12,622 bases of DNA. Source: an uncultured Clostridia bacterium (lineage in GTDB: Bacteria > Bacillota > Clostridia > Christensenellales > Borkfalkiaceae). The stretch's first letter is position 1. Every line of letters starts with the position of its first letter. Position numbers and translations under genes: made by a program. Below, piece after piece: positions 1 to 7,155 of this stretch. The notes beneath the pieces were generated by a model that searched no databases, was not told the origin of the DNA, and saw only the letters and a program-made list of their open reading frames with translations. Location of the stretch: NCBI GenBank assembly GCA_944372565.1, contig CALVZR010000038.1, forward strand, positions 1 to 12,622, written 5' to 3'.

Positions 1-2
1 CG

Positions 3-329
3 GCGGAATATTTCGCATACTACGATAAAGAGAGCGGCGCGCTGATGTATGCCGAAATCCGCGGCAAACTCCTCACTTCCGCCGGTATGGACGAATTCGT
101 GTGCCGCGTCGAATTTTCCGAAGGCACCTTCGAAGGTTTCCTTTCCTATTACGAACTGCCCGAAAGCGGTTCTTACGGAAACGCGGACGTTTGCTCCGAA
201 ACGGAGTATGTGGACGCGGAATGGGTTTCCGCAGGGTATATCGCCACCGAAATCGCGCGGTATTTCGTGGACGTAACTTCCCCCTCGGAGGACGCCTTTT
301 CCCGCCTGCTCTCCCTCTTTTTAGGATAA
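3..329 (+). CDS. C-terminal part of an unrecognised protein (5' truncated)
   Basis: The reading frame is open from the window edge to a TAA at 327-329, giving about 108 residues that begin AEYFAYYDKESGAL. The internal ATG at 45 has no ribosome binding site in front of it, so the true start very likely lies upstream of the window. The visible part is acidic and rich in Glu, Ser, Tyr and Phe, with alternating charged and aromatic residues, and has no membrane segment or cysteine cluster. I recognise no family. The gene is followed at once by an intrinsic terminator and is on the same strand as the VWA lipoprotein gene 138 bp downstream, but the terminator argues against co-transcription. Confidence is in the coding call, not in any function. 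Confidence 0.7.
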   Translation, partial: AEYFAYYDKESGALMYAEIRGKLLTSAGMDEFVCRVEFSEGTFEGFLSYYELPESGSYGNADVCSETEYVDAEWVSAGYIATEIARYFVDVTSPSEDAFSRLLSLFLG

Positions 330-339
330 AAACGATCAA

Positions 340-366
340 AAAACGCTCCCTTTACGGGGGCGTTTT
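340..366 (+). terminator. Intrinsic terminator after the first gene
   Basis: AAAACGCTCCC (340-350) pairs with GGGGGCGTTTT (356-366), an 11-bp stem with one G-T pair and a 5-base loop. The right arm ends in a short T run, and the A run on the left makes it plausible in both directions. It lies 11 bp after the stop codon of the upstream gene. Confidence 0.75.
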
Positions 367-467
367 CCGAAAAATAAAAAAAATTTTCCGTTTTTTTCGT
401 TTTTTGCGGGACAAACGCGTTCAGTCAATCGTTGTATAGGCGGAAAAACCGATAAGGAGAGAAGAAA

Positions 468-1952
468 ATGAAAAAATTTACCTGTATCGTCATCGCTTTT
501 GCAGCGGCGTTCGCCGTGTTCGCCTCCTCGTGCAGTTCCGGTATGAAAGGAGAAAACTATTTTCCCGACTTTGCTCTGGAAGAAGAGGGCGGGAATTACG
601 ATTACGACGCCGTTTTGGAACAGCCCTTTACCGAAACGGCGGAAAATCCTTCCGCCTACTTCACGCTGGACAGGAACACCGCAAATTATTCCCTGGTGCG
701 GCGTCAGATCATGCAGTACGGCGAACTGCCCGCGCCCGACTCCGTGCGCGCGGAAGAGATCGTCAATTATTTCGACTACGATTACCCCGCGCCCGCGGAG
801 GGGGATGCGATCTCCCTCACTCCCTATCTCTTCCCCTGCCCGTGGAACGAAAAACACCTCCTTTTAGATCTCGGCATCCGCACGAAAGAGGTGAAAATAA
901 ACGCTTCCGCCGCAAACTACGTGTTTTTGATAGACGTATCGGGCTCTATGGCGGGAAACGACCGCATCGGGCTGATCAAGAAAGCCATTTCCTATCTCGT
1001 GCCGTCCTTGGGGGAAAAGGACGCGATCTCCATCGTAACCTATGCAAACGGGGTGAACACCCTTCTCCTTCCCACCGCGGCCGACGAGGCGGGCAAGGAT
1101 AAAATTCTCTCCGCCGTAAATGCCCTCGAAGCGGGCGGCTCTACCTACGGCAGCGGGGGCATCGAACGGGCGTATTCCCTGGCGCGGGAAAACTTTCAGG
1201 AAGGCGGGAACAACCGCGTGATTTTAATGAGCGACGGCGATTTCAACGTGGGGGTATCCGATCCGGATCGGCTTTCCTCCATCATCCGCGAAAAGGCGGC
1301 GGGGGGCATCTACCTCACGGTGCTCGGTTTCGGTATGGGCAACACGCGGGATTCCGTTTTGGAAACCCTCGCGCGGAACGGCAACGGCAATTACGCCTAT
1401 ATCGACAACGAGAACGAGGCGCGCAAGGTATTTGAAAAGGACATCGCGGGCATGCTCTTCACCGTGGCGAAGGACGCGAAGGCGGGAATTACCTTCAACG
1501 CCGATACCGTGGCGAAATACCGCCCCATCGGCTACGATACCAAATTAATCACCGAAGAACAGTTTGAAAACCCCGATACCGACGCGGGGGAAATCGGCTC
1601 CAACCTGTGCGTGAGCGCGCTCTACGAAATCGAACTTACCGAAGGCGCGGAGGCAAACAGCCTTCTCGCCCGTGCGGAAATCCGCTATAAAGACGTTTTT
1701 GCCGGCAACGCCGACACTTCGGTTTCGGCAGACGTTTCAAACGCTTTTCAGGAAACCGACGATACGAAATTCATCGCCTGCGCCGCCGAATTCGCCCTGC
1801 TTTTGAGAAATTCCGAATATAAGGGAAACGCGAGCTGGGAAAACCTTCTTTCCCGCCTTTCCGCGATCGAAAGCGGTTTTTCCGCCGATCCCGTCAAAGC
1901 CGAATTTTTCGGCATCGCGCGCACGGCGGCAGATCTCGGAAGCAAAACCTGA
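468..1952 (+). CDS. YfbK-like lipoprotein with von Willebrand factor A domain
   Basis: 494 residues. The N-terminus (MKK, hydrophobic stretch to residue 19, then ASSC with Cys22) is a lipoprotein signal, so the mature protein should be anchored to the outer face of the membrane. Residues about 65-110 (TANYSLVRRQIMQYGELPAP, then EEIVNYFDYDYP) match the N-terminal domain found in front of the VWA domain in E. coli YfbK-type proteins. The VWA domain spans about 150-330 and keeps a full metal-ion-dependent adhesion site: DVSGS (156-160), Thr226 and Asp256 in SDGD. The C-terminal part, with VAKYRPIGYDTK (348-359), matches DUF3520. The start has AAGGAG at 454-459, 8 bases before the ATG. It has its own terminator on each side, so is probably monocistronic. 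The ligand is unknown; a metal-dependent protein-binding role at the cell surface is inferred from the fold. Confidence 0.88.
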   Translation: MKKFTCIVIAFAAAFAVFASSCSSGMKGENYFPDFALEEEGGNYDYDAVLEQPFTETAENPSAYFTLDRNTANYSLVRRQIMQYGELPAPDSVRAEEIVNYFDYDYPAPAEGDAISLTPYLFPCPWNEKHLLLDLGIRTKEVKINASAANYVFLIDVSGSMAGNDRIGLIKKAISYLVPSLGEKDAISIVTYANGVNTLLLPTAADEAGKDKILSAVNALEAGGSTYGSGGIERAYSLARENFQEGGNNRVILMSDGDFNVGVSDPDRLSSIIREKAAGGIYLTVLGFGMGNTRDSVLETLARNGNGNYAYIDNENEARKVFEKDIAGMLFTVAKDAKAGITFNADTVAKYRPIGYDTKLITEEQFENPDTDAGEIGSNLCVSALYEIELTEGAEANSLLARAEIRYKDVFAGNADTSVSADVSNAFQETDDTKFIACAAEFALLLRNSEYKGNASWENLLSRLSAIESGFSADPVKAEFFGIARTAADLGSKT

Positions 1953-1982
1953 TTTAAGATTATCCGTTTCTTTACCTTTCCG

Positions 1983-2019
1983 AAAGAGGCCTGCGGTTTT
2001 TTCCGCAGACCTCTTTTTT
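1983..2019 (+). terminator. Intrinsic terminator between convergent genes
   Basis: AAAGAGGCCTGCGG (1983-1996) and CCGCAGACCTCTTT (2003-2016) form a 14-position stem with one C-A mismatch and a T6 loop, followed by T residues to 2019. It serves the VWA lipoprotein gene. The stop codon of the convergent SLOG gene (2018-2020) sits inside the T run, so the two genes end on the same element. Confidence 0.85.
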
Positions 2020-2485
2020 AAATATAAATAATTTCCCTGCCCTTTTCGCGGGCGTAGTTCACGGTGTAAAACGTGCCGCCCGAACGGCGTTTTAAATACG
2101 CCACCAGATAGCCGCTCCGATCCACCATAAAGCGGTTTCGCGCGTGCATACAGTACGGGGTGTATTTTTCGCCGATCACCACCCTCTCGTCCAGGCGGGC
2201 GCACACCTTTTCATACACCTCTTTATCCTTTTCGCTCCAATGCGCGCTCTGCTTTTCAAAGGGCGCGCACCCCACGATCAAAATTTCCTTTTTTTCGCGC
2301 AGGCGGAACAACACAGAAAGGCAAACGGTATCGAACCCCGTGGCAAGCCCGGAAAAAAAGGTCTTTACCCCCCGTTCCGCCAGGCTTTCGAAAGTCTTTT
2401 CGAGCGCGGTTTCGTCCAGCCCCCATTTCAGGTCGCGGTGCCCCGTTACCGCCGCGCAGCGGCAAAGTTCCCCGTAATCTTTCAT
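2018..2485 (-). CDS. YpsA-like SLOG-family protein (DUF1273)
   Basis: 155 residues starting MKDYGELCRCAAVTGHRD. TGHRD (14-18), FFSGLATGFDTVC (about 43-55), the CAPFEKQSAHWSEKD region, EKYTPYCMHARNRFMVDRS and the closing GGTFYTVNYAREKGREI follow the DUF1273/YpsA family from end to end. This is a Rossmann-like SLOG fold thought to bind a nucleotide or nucleotide-derived ligand; in Bacillus and Staphylococcus YpsA has been linked to cell division. Two changes from the usual family pattern are visible: the glycine-rich motif reads SGLATGFD rather than SGxAxGVD, and the N-terminal Cys pair is CRC. The ATG overlaps the rsmG stop codon as ATGA (2485-2482), pointing to translational coupling; a GGAG lies about 14 bases upstream. 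The function in this organism is not established. Confidence 0.85.
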   Translation of the reverse strand: MKDYGELCRCAAVTGHRDLKWGLDETALEKTFESLAERGVKTFFSGLATGFDTVCLSVLFRLREKKEILIVGCAPFEKQSAHWSEKDKEVYEKVCARLDERVVIGEKYTPYCMHARNRFMVDRSGYLVAYLKRRSGGTFYTVNYAREKGREIIYI

Positions 2486-3159
2486 AGCGGATTTTTTCTC
2501 TCCTTTCCCCGTCCCCGCGGATACTGCGCGGGCGTGGGCCTTTCCTTTCCGATAAACAAAACCGTCCTTTTCGCCCCGCCGAGGGAAAAAGCGCAGCTTT
2601 CTTTCAGCCTGCCGCCGAGCAGGGAGACCGCCCGCTCCGCTTCCTTGATTTCCTCTTCCGCGTTGCCCTTGTAGGCGACGAACGTCCCCCCGACTTTCAC
2701 GAAGGGCAGACAGTATTCCGAAAGCGTGTTGAGCCGCGCCACCGCCCGCGCGGTTACGGTATCGAATTTTTCCCGCATCTCCCCTTTCGCAAGTTCTTCC
2801 GCCCTGCCGTTCACGACGGCGGCGTTTTTGAGCCCCAAAAGGGAAATCGCCTGTTTTAAGAAGTCGCATTTTTTCCCCGTGGCTTCGAGCAGGGTGAAAG
2901 AGATATCCTCCCGCACCACGGCGAGCGGAATCGCCGGCATACCGCCGCCGCTGCCCACGTCGAGCAGCGTTCCGCTTTTCAACTTATCCACAACGAGCAG
3001 ACTGTCGGCAAAATGTTTGCAATATACCTCTTCCCTGTCCGTTACCGCGGTGAGGTTGTATTTTTCGTTTTCCTGCGAAAGAAAGGCGAAAAACCGCTCC
3101 AAAAGCTCTTCTTTTTCCGCGCTCAGGCAAACGCCGTATTTTTTGAGCATGCTTTCCAT
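2482..3159 (-). CDS. rsmG: 16S rRNA (guanine-N7) methyltransferase RsmG
   Basis: 225 residues. RsmG (GidB) transfers a methyl group from S-adenosylmethionine to N7 of G527 (E. coli numbering) in the 530 loop of 16S rRNA. The family's NLTAVTD (35-41), the SAM-binding LLDVGSGGGMPAIPLA (65-80), TARAVA (136-141) and YKG (163-165) are present, and the C-terminus KERPTPAQYPRGRGKERKNPL-like tail is typical of Gram-positive RsmG. The frame is open for another 102 codons upstream, but those residues look like translated noncoding DNA. The start at 3159 gives the usual length and lies 1 base after the predicted transcription start; Met at 3150 is an alternative. No Shine-Dalgarno sequence precedes either. 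It usually sits next to mnmG, which is absent here; instead it overlaps the SLOG gene by 4 bp. Confidence 0.95.
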   Translation of the reverse strand: MESMLKKYGVCLSAEKEELLERFFAFLSQENEKYNLTAVTDREEVYCKHFADSLLVVDKLKSGTLLDVGSGGGMPAIPLAVVREDISFTLLEATGKKCDFLKQAISLLGLKNAAVVNGRAEELAKGEMREKFDTVTARAVARLNTLSEYCLPFVKVGGTFVAYKGNAEEEIKEAERAVSLLGGRLKESCAFSLGGAKRTVLFIGKERPTPAQYPRGRGKERKNPL

Positions 3160-3166
3160 AGGTAAG

Positions 3167-3195
3167 ATTTTAACATAACTTTTAAAATTACACAA
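3167..3195 (-). promoter_or_regulatory. Predicted rsmG promoter (leaderless geometry)
   Basis: Reading the minus strand, TTGTGT (3195-3190), 17 bases, then an extended -10 TGTTAAAAT whose hexamer is 3172-3167. The expected transcription start is about 3160, one base before the rsmG ATG at 3159. The -35 match is weak (3 of 6), compensated by the TGn extension. Confidence 0.55.
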
Positions 3196-3511
3196 CTTTT
3201 CTGAAAGTATCCACAAAAGTTTTCCCCCGCCTGTTTCTTTCTTTAAAATGCGGAAACCTTTTGCGACGTTTTTCAAAATCTTCCCCTTCTTTGCCGCGGT
3301 TTCCGATCTCCTGAAAGCGGGGTTGTCCACCTTTTTTTCACAGCCTGTCCGCTCTTTCTTCCACTTTAAAACCATCAGCCTCACGCTGATGAAAAACCCC
3401 TTTTCCACAAACGCACACCGCCTTAGAATACTACTCTTCTTACTTTTTAAAAAGAAAAGAAACACCCCCTTTCCCCATCCCGAAAAAAATTAAATTATCC
3501 TCGTCTTTTTA

Positions 3512-3540
3512 TTGATTTTTTCGCGTTTTTCATATATAAT
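3512..3540 (+). promoter_or_regulatory. dnaN promoter
   Basis: TTGATT (3512-3517), 17-base spacer, perfect TATAAT (3535-3540). The expected start at about 3547 leaves a leader of about 30 bases that carries the GGAGAGG ribosome binding site at 3567-3573. Confidence 0.75.
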
Positions 3541-3576
3541 GAAAGGGAAAAATACGTTGATTTTACGGAGAGGATC

Positions 3577-4680
3577 ATGAAAATCATTTGCGACGGACTC
3601 GATCTTTCGGACGCCGTGCTCAAAGTGAGCAAGGCTTTGGGGGTGAAAAAGACAAATCCGGTTCTTGAGGGGATCTATCTGAAAGCCAAGGGCGATACGC
3701 TCACGCTGATCGCCACCGATACCGAACTGACCATTGAAAAGACCATCCGCGCGGAAGTGTTCATGGAAGGAGAAACGGTCGTTACGGGGAAATATTTCGC
3801 GGAATTCGTGAAAAAACTGGAAAACGAACAGGTGGAGCTTTCCCTCGCGGACGAAAGCCTTCTCAAAATCAAATATTCCGATTCGGAAAGCGAAATGCAG
3901 TGCTTTTCCGCCGAGGAGTTTCCGCGGATAGACAAGCGCATCAACGAAAACTTCTTCACGATGAAACAGAGCGATTTCAAAAAGCTCATCAACATGACCG
4001 TTTTCGCCTGCTCGCAGGACGACAGCCGCCCCATCTTGAAAGGCGTGCTCTTCGAAATTGCGGACGCCAAGGCGACCGCCGTCGCGCTGGACGGGTTCCG
4101 CCTGGCGCTCGCCCGCGCAAACGTGAGCGGTTTTTCGGCGGAGATGAAAGCCATCATCCCCTCGCGCACCCTTTCGGAAATCGTGCGCCTGCTCGATAAG
4201 GACGAGGAGGAAATCAAAGTTACGCTGAATAAAAATACCCTGATGGTGGAAAACGGCGGAACGACGCTCATTTCCCGCCTGCTGGAAGGGGAATTCATCA
4301 ACTACAAGCAGATCATCCCCACGGAGTTCGTAACCGACGTGCGCGTGAACAAAAAGGTGCTGGAAACGAGCGTGGAGCGCGCCTCGGTGCTCGCCCGCAC
4401 GGACAGGATCGGCATCGTGAAGTTCGACATCAAGGAAAATTGCATGTACGTGATCGCGAAGAGCGAGATCGGCAACGTGAACGAGCCGGTGAACGTGAAT
4501 ATGGAGGGAAAGGACATTCTGATCGCCTTCAACGCCAAATACATCACGGAATTTTTAAAAACCGCGGAGGACGATTTTATCCGCATTTTCTTGAATTCCC
4601 CCATCGCTCCCTGCGTGATCAAGCCGGTAAACGGGGAAAATTACCTCTATTTGGTGCTCCCCGTGAGAATTAACGCGTAA
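3577..4680 (+). CDS. dnaN: DNA polymerase III subunit beta (sliding clamp)
   Basis: 367 residues, the normal length. The beta clamp is a ring-shaped homodimer that tethers DNA polymerase III to DNA and recruits ligase, mismatch repair and other replication proteins. The family signatures are the N-terminal MKIICDGLDLSDAVLKVSKA, the NPVLEGIYL and DTELTIEKTI regions of domain I, ACSQDDSRPILKGVLFE with DGFRLALA in domain II, and the C-terminal LYLVLPVRINA, close to the usual LPVR ending. GGAGAGG at 3567-3573 supports the start, and a strong promoter lies just upstream. The gene normally follows dnaA, but here the upstream neighbour is divergent rsmG. The downstream neighbour is rpmH on the same strand, with its own promoter starting 6 bases after the dnaN stop. 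Confidence 0.98.
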   Translation: MKIICDGLDLSDAVLKVSKALGVKKTNPVLEGIYLKAKGDTLTLIATDTELTIEKTIRAEVFMEGETVVTGKYFAEFVKKLENEQVELSLADESLLKIKYSDSESEMQCFSAEEFPRIDKRINENFFTMKQSDFKKLINMTVFACSQDDSRPILKGVLFEIADAKATAVALDGFRLALARANVSGFSAEMKAIIPSRTLSEIVRLLDKDEEEIKVTLNKNTLMVENGGTTLISRLLEGEFINYKQIIPTEFVTDVRVNKKVLETSVERASVLARTDRIGIVKFDIKENCMYVIAKSEIGNVNEPVNVNMEGKDILIAFNAKYITEFLKTAEDDFIRIFLNSPIAPCVIKPVNGENYLYLVLPVRINA

Positions 4681-4685
4681 AATCA

Positions 4686-4714
4686 TTGACAAAACAAAAC
4701 AATTTTACTATAAT
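4686..4714 (+). promoter_or_regulatory. Full-consensus promoter for the rpmH operon
   Basis: TTGACA (4686-4691), exactly 17 bases, TATAAT (4709-4714): a perfect match to the housekeeping sigma factor consensus, 6 bases after the dnaN stop. It should drive rpmH and the downstream genes strongly and independently of dnaN, fitting the high demand for a ribosomal protein. Confidence 0.9.
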
Positions 4715-4752
4715 AAAAAAACGCCGAATAATAAAAAAAGGAAAAAAAGACG

Positions 4753-4887
4753 ATGAAAAGGACATATCAACCCAAAAAGAGACAGAGAAGCAAGGTACAC
4801 GGTTTCAGAAAGAGAATGCGCACCAAGAGCGGCAGAAACGTTCTGAAAAGAAGAAGAAACAAGGGGCGGCATAAGATTTCCGCGTGA
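4753..4887 (+). CDS. rpmH: 50S ribosomal protein L34
   Basis: 44 residues, the standard size, starting [20 protein letters not shown] and ending [12 protein letters not shown]. This Arg/Lys-rich pattern with KRTYQP, HGFRKRM and TKSGRNVL is diagnostic for L34, a small protein of the large ribosomal subunit. It is the first gene behind the TTGACA-17-TATAAT promoter. AAGGAA about 10 bases before the ATG is a modest ribosome binding site. The last codons overlap the proposed GTG start of rnpA, the classical rpmH-rnpA pairing. Confidence 0.97.
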   Translation: MKRTYQPKKRQRSKVHGFRKRMRTKSGRNVLKRRRNKGRHKISA

Positions 4888-5249
4888 AGCAAGGTAAGCC
4901 TTTGGATTACAGATTGAAAAGAAGCGAGGATTTCGACCGGGTTTTTAAAAAAGGAACGAGAGTGTTTTCCAACAGCCTTACGTTGATTTATCTTTCCGCC
5001 GACTCGCTCAAAGTCGGTTATGCCGTCGGGAAAAAACACGGCGGCAGCGTGAAAAGGAACAGGATCAAACGTCTCTTGCGGGAATCATTCAGAAGTTACC
5101 TCCCCCGCCTGAATAACCGTTTCTTTTTTGTTTTTATCCCGAAAGTGAAGGAAGAATATACTTTGAAATCCTTTCAGGGGGATATGGGATATCTTTTGAA
5201 AAAAGCGGGAATGTTTTCCAATGAAAAAAATAGGGATACTTCTCATTAG
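4884..5249 (+). CDS. rnpA: Ribonuclease P protein component
   Basis: 121 residues. RnpA is the protein cofactor that helps the RNase P RNA bind and cleave the 5' leaders of pre-tRNAs. [17 protein letters not shown] (8-24), [20 protein letters not shown] with the RNR motif, and LLRESFR are the family hallmarks. The start is taken as GTG at 4884, overlapping the rpmH stop as GTGA, which suggests translational coupling; TTG at 4902 (before DYRLKRS) is an alternative, and neither has a good separate ribosome binding site. The 3' end overlaps yidD by 29 bases. Confidence 0.95.
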   Translation: MKQGKPLDYRLKRSEDFDRVFKKGTRVFSNSLTLIYLSADSLKVGYAVGKKHGGSVKRNRIKRLLRESFRSYLPRLNNRFFFVFIPKVKEEYTLKSFQGDMGYLLKKAGMFSNEKNRDTSH

Positions 5250-5460
5250 ATTTTATCAGAAATGTATTTCTCCCATGCTCGGCAGTAACTGCCGCTATAC
5301 GCCCACCTGTTCGCAGTACGCTTTAGAGGCCGTGTTGAAACACGGTTTTTTCAAGGGTACGGCGCTCGCCGTGTGGCGGATTCTGCGCTGCAATCCCTTT
5401 TCCAAAGGCGGGTTCGACAAAGTGCCCGATAAAAAAAGCGTGTTGAAGTGGGTCTATTGA
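5221..5460 (+). CDS. yidD: Membrane protein insertion efficiency factor YidD
   Basis: 79 residues, usual size. YidD is a small membrane-associated protein encoded between rnpA and yidC in many bacteria and reported to help YidC-dependent insertion. [34 protein letters not shown] and the [18 protein letters not shown] ending match the family closely, including the three conserved cysteines. The start lies inside the 3' end of rnpA (29-base overlap), so translation is probably coupled. It is 23 bases upstream of yidC. Confidence 0.97.
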   Translation: MKKIGILLIRFYQKCISPMLGSNCRYTPTCSQYALEAVLKHGFFKGTALAVWRILRCNPFSKGGFDKVPDKKSVLKWVY

Positions 5461-5483
5461 ACCTGTTTTAAGGAAATTCGCAA

Positions 5484-7088
5484 ATGTTAGAAAATATACT
5501 GATCGCCTATTATTCTTTTACCGAGCCCACGATTTCGGGGCTGAACAGCTGGATCGCATCGTTTATCAACCTGTTCCCCTCCATCGTGCTCGGCGTGGTG
5601 ATGTTTACCGTCGCGCTCAAACTCATCACTTTCCCGCTGGATTTTTATTCCCGCGCATCCATGCGGCGCAATTCGCTCAAAATGGAGCAGATGCGCCCGC
5701 AGCTCGAAAAACTGCAGCAGCAGTATGCGGACGATAAGCAGACCTATCAGATGAAGATGGCGGCGCTTTATAAAAAGGAAGGCTATTCCATGTTCGGCGC
5801 CTGCCTCCCCTCCATCATCACCCTCGTTTTCTTCATCATCGTCCTGCAGGCGTTCAACACCTATTCCATCTATCAGAACATCGCCTATCTTTACAACATG
5901 AACACGGCGTTCAACTCCGTGGTGGAAGACGGCGTGGAAAGCGTGCAGGGCTACATTTCGCGGGAAGACGGCAAACTCGTGATCGACGACGACGCCATTT
6001 ATACCGCCGTCGTGCAGCAGAAAGGCGAAATCGTTTCGGGCGAGGAGATCGTTTTAGAAACAGAAGGTCAGCGCGACATCATCGTGCGCTACGTGCTGAA
6101 CGAAACGGACGGCGAAGGCAACGTGCAGAATTACGTTTCTTACGAAACGGAAAACGGCTATATCGAATATTTCAAGCAGATCCGCGTGAACGAGGACGGA
6201 AGTTATTCCTATTCCATAGATTACGCGTCCACCCGTTTGATTCTGGACAAGTTCAAAGGGAATACCTCGGTTTTAAACGAGGCGGGGCAGACGTTTGCCG
6301 AATATTTCGCGGCGGCTTCGGCGGAAGATCCTTCCCTCAAAGAGGCAGCGGCGGCGGAAAAATTTTTCCAAGACGCGCAGCAGACCCGTTCTGCGGAAAA
6401 GTACCGCGAGGAAGAGGAAAGTTTTTTGTGGATTAAAAACATCTGGATGCCCGATACCCCCTTCCAGCACCCCGTTTATGAAGATTACAATGCTTTCAAC
6501 AGCAAATACAGGCTGGGAAATTATACGTCCGACCCCGGGCAGTACGACAATCTCACCGCCAAACTCTCTTCCGAAAAGAAGCAGGTGAACGGATATTTCA
6601 TCCTCGTCATCCTCACGGCGGGCACCTCCCTTTTAATGCAGTGGATCTCCACCCGCGGGCAGAAAGCCCAGCTCGAATTGCAGAGCGTGGACGGGCAGGG
6701 GCAGCGCACGCAGAAGATGATGATGTGGATCATGCCGATTTTAATGGGCTTTTTCGCCTTGATGTACACAGCGGCGTTTTCGATATACATCATCATGAGT
6801 TCGGTCGTGAGCATCCTCACCACGCTGCTCATCAACAAGGTGGTGGACGTGCGTTTCAAAAAGATGCTCGAAGCCGAGGCAAACGGCACCGCCAAGCCCA
6901 AAAAGCGCAGGGCGAAGGTCAAGGAAGAACTCCCCTCCAAGGGCAAGGTGCGCCGCGAAAAGGGCGCGAAACCCGATAAGGACGCCCGCATCGTGAAAAA
7001 GGTCGTTTTAGAGAGGATAGAGCACGGCGTGGACGATAAAGACAAGGATAAAAACGCCGACGCGGAGGAAGGGCGTTCGGACGAATAG
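5484..7088 (+). CDS. yidC: Membrane insertase YidC/Oxa1 with large extracytoplasmic insertion
   Basis: 534 residues, about twice the usual Gram-positive YidC. It inserts and folds inner-membrane proteins, alone or with SecYEG. The core is recognisable: TM1 about 33-52 with Lys46 where the hydrophilic-groove positive charge (Arg in most homologues) is expected; a charged helical hairpin 60-105 (MRRNSLKMEQMRPQLEKLQQ and ALYKKEGYSMFGACLPS); TM2 about 107-126; the FLWIKNIWMPD motif (314-324); and hydrophobic segments about 370-388, 414-432 and 433-452. The extra sequence, residues about 137-312, lies between TM2 and FLWIK, so should be outside the cell; it is acidic with predicted-looking beta segments and an Ala/Glu helical stretch (280-312). 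The C-terminal tail is strongly basic (KPKKRRAKVK), then acidic, as in YidC2 types that bind ribosomes. AAGGAA at 5470-5475 is the ribosome binding site. Confidence 0.93.
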   Translation: MLENILIAYYSFTEPTISGLNSWIASFINLFPSIVLGVVMFTVALKLITFPLDFYSRASMRRNSLKMEQMRPQLEKLQQQYADDKQTYQMKMAALYKKEGYSMFGACLPSIITLVFFIIVLQAFNTYSIYQNIAYLYNMNTAFNSVVEDGVESVQGYISREDGKLVIDDDAIYTAVVQQKGEIVSGEEIVLETEGQRDIIVRYVLNETDGEGNVQNYVSYETENGYIEYFKQIRVNEDGSYSYSIDYASTRLILDKFKGNTSVLNEAGQTFAEYFAAASAEDPSLKEAAAAEKFFQDAQQTRSAEKYREEEESFLWIKNIWMPDTPFQHPVYEDYNAFNSKYRLGNYTSDPGQYDNLTAKLSSEKKQVNGYFILVILTAGTSLLMQWISTRGQKAQLELQSVDGQGQRTQKMMMWIMPILMGFFALMYTAAFSIYIIMSSVVSILTTLLINKVVDVRFKKMLEAEANGTAKPKKRRAKVKEELPSKGKVRREKGAKPDKDARIVKKVVLERIEHGVDDKDKDKNADAEEGRSDE

Positions 7089-7155
7089 AGCGAAAAAAAA
7101 CGCGGAAACAAGCGTTTTGTAAATAGGCGGCGGACAGCCGCAACGGAGGAAAAAC

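Larger units (their letters stand above)
3160..3576. other. AT-rich rsmG-dnaN intergenic region, candidate oriC
   Basis: 417 bases with no convincing gene, between divergently transcribed rsmG and dnaN. It holds the rsmG promoter near its left end, the dnaN promoter near its right end, and three DnaA-box-like 9-mers all on the + strand: GTATCCACA (3207-3215, one mismatch to TTATCCACA), TTGTCCACC (3323-3331, two mismatches) and TTTTCCACA (3401-3409, one mismatch). A perfect TTATCCACA lies just outside, within rsmG (2984-2992). A 7-bp hairpin CATCAGC-5-GCTGATG is at 3373-3391. A/T runs around 3430-3530 could serve as an unwinding element. Origins commonly adjoin dnaN, but dnaA is not here, so an active origin is only inferred; it could equally be a relic. 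Confidence 0.4.

Noticed and set aside
3373..3391. Hairpin CATCAGC-5-GCTGATG as a terminator
   Set aside because: The stem is only 7 bp and lacks a proper T run on either strand, and no gene ends near it; it is noted only as part of the intergenic region.
3160..3465. Open frame extending rsmG by 102 codons upstream
   Set aside because: The extra residues are Lys/Phe-rich with no family match, would run through the promoter and DnaA-box region, and the normal RsmG length is obtained from 3159.
4686..4874. 62-codon frame starting upstream of rpmH
   Set aside because: It overlaps the consensus promoter and is out of frame with the diagnostic L34 sequence.
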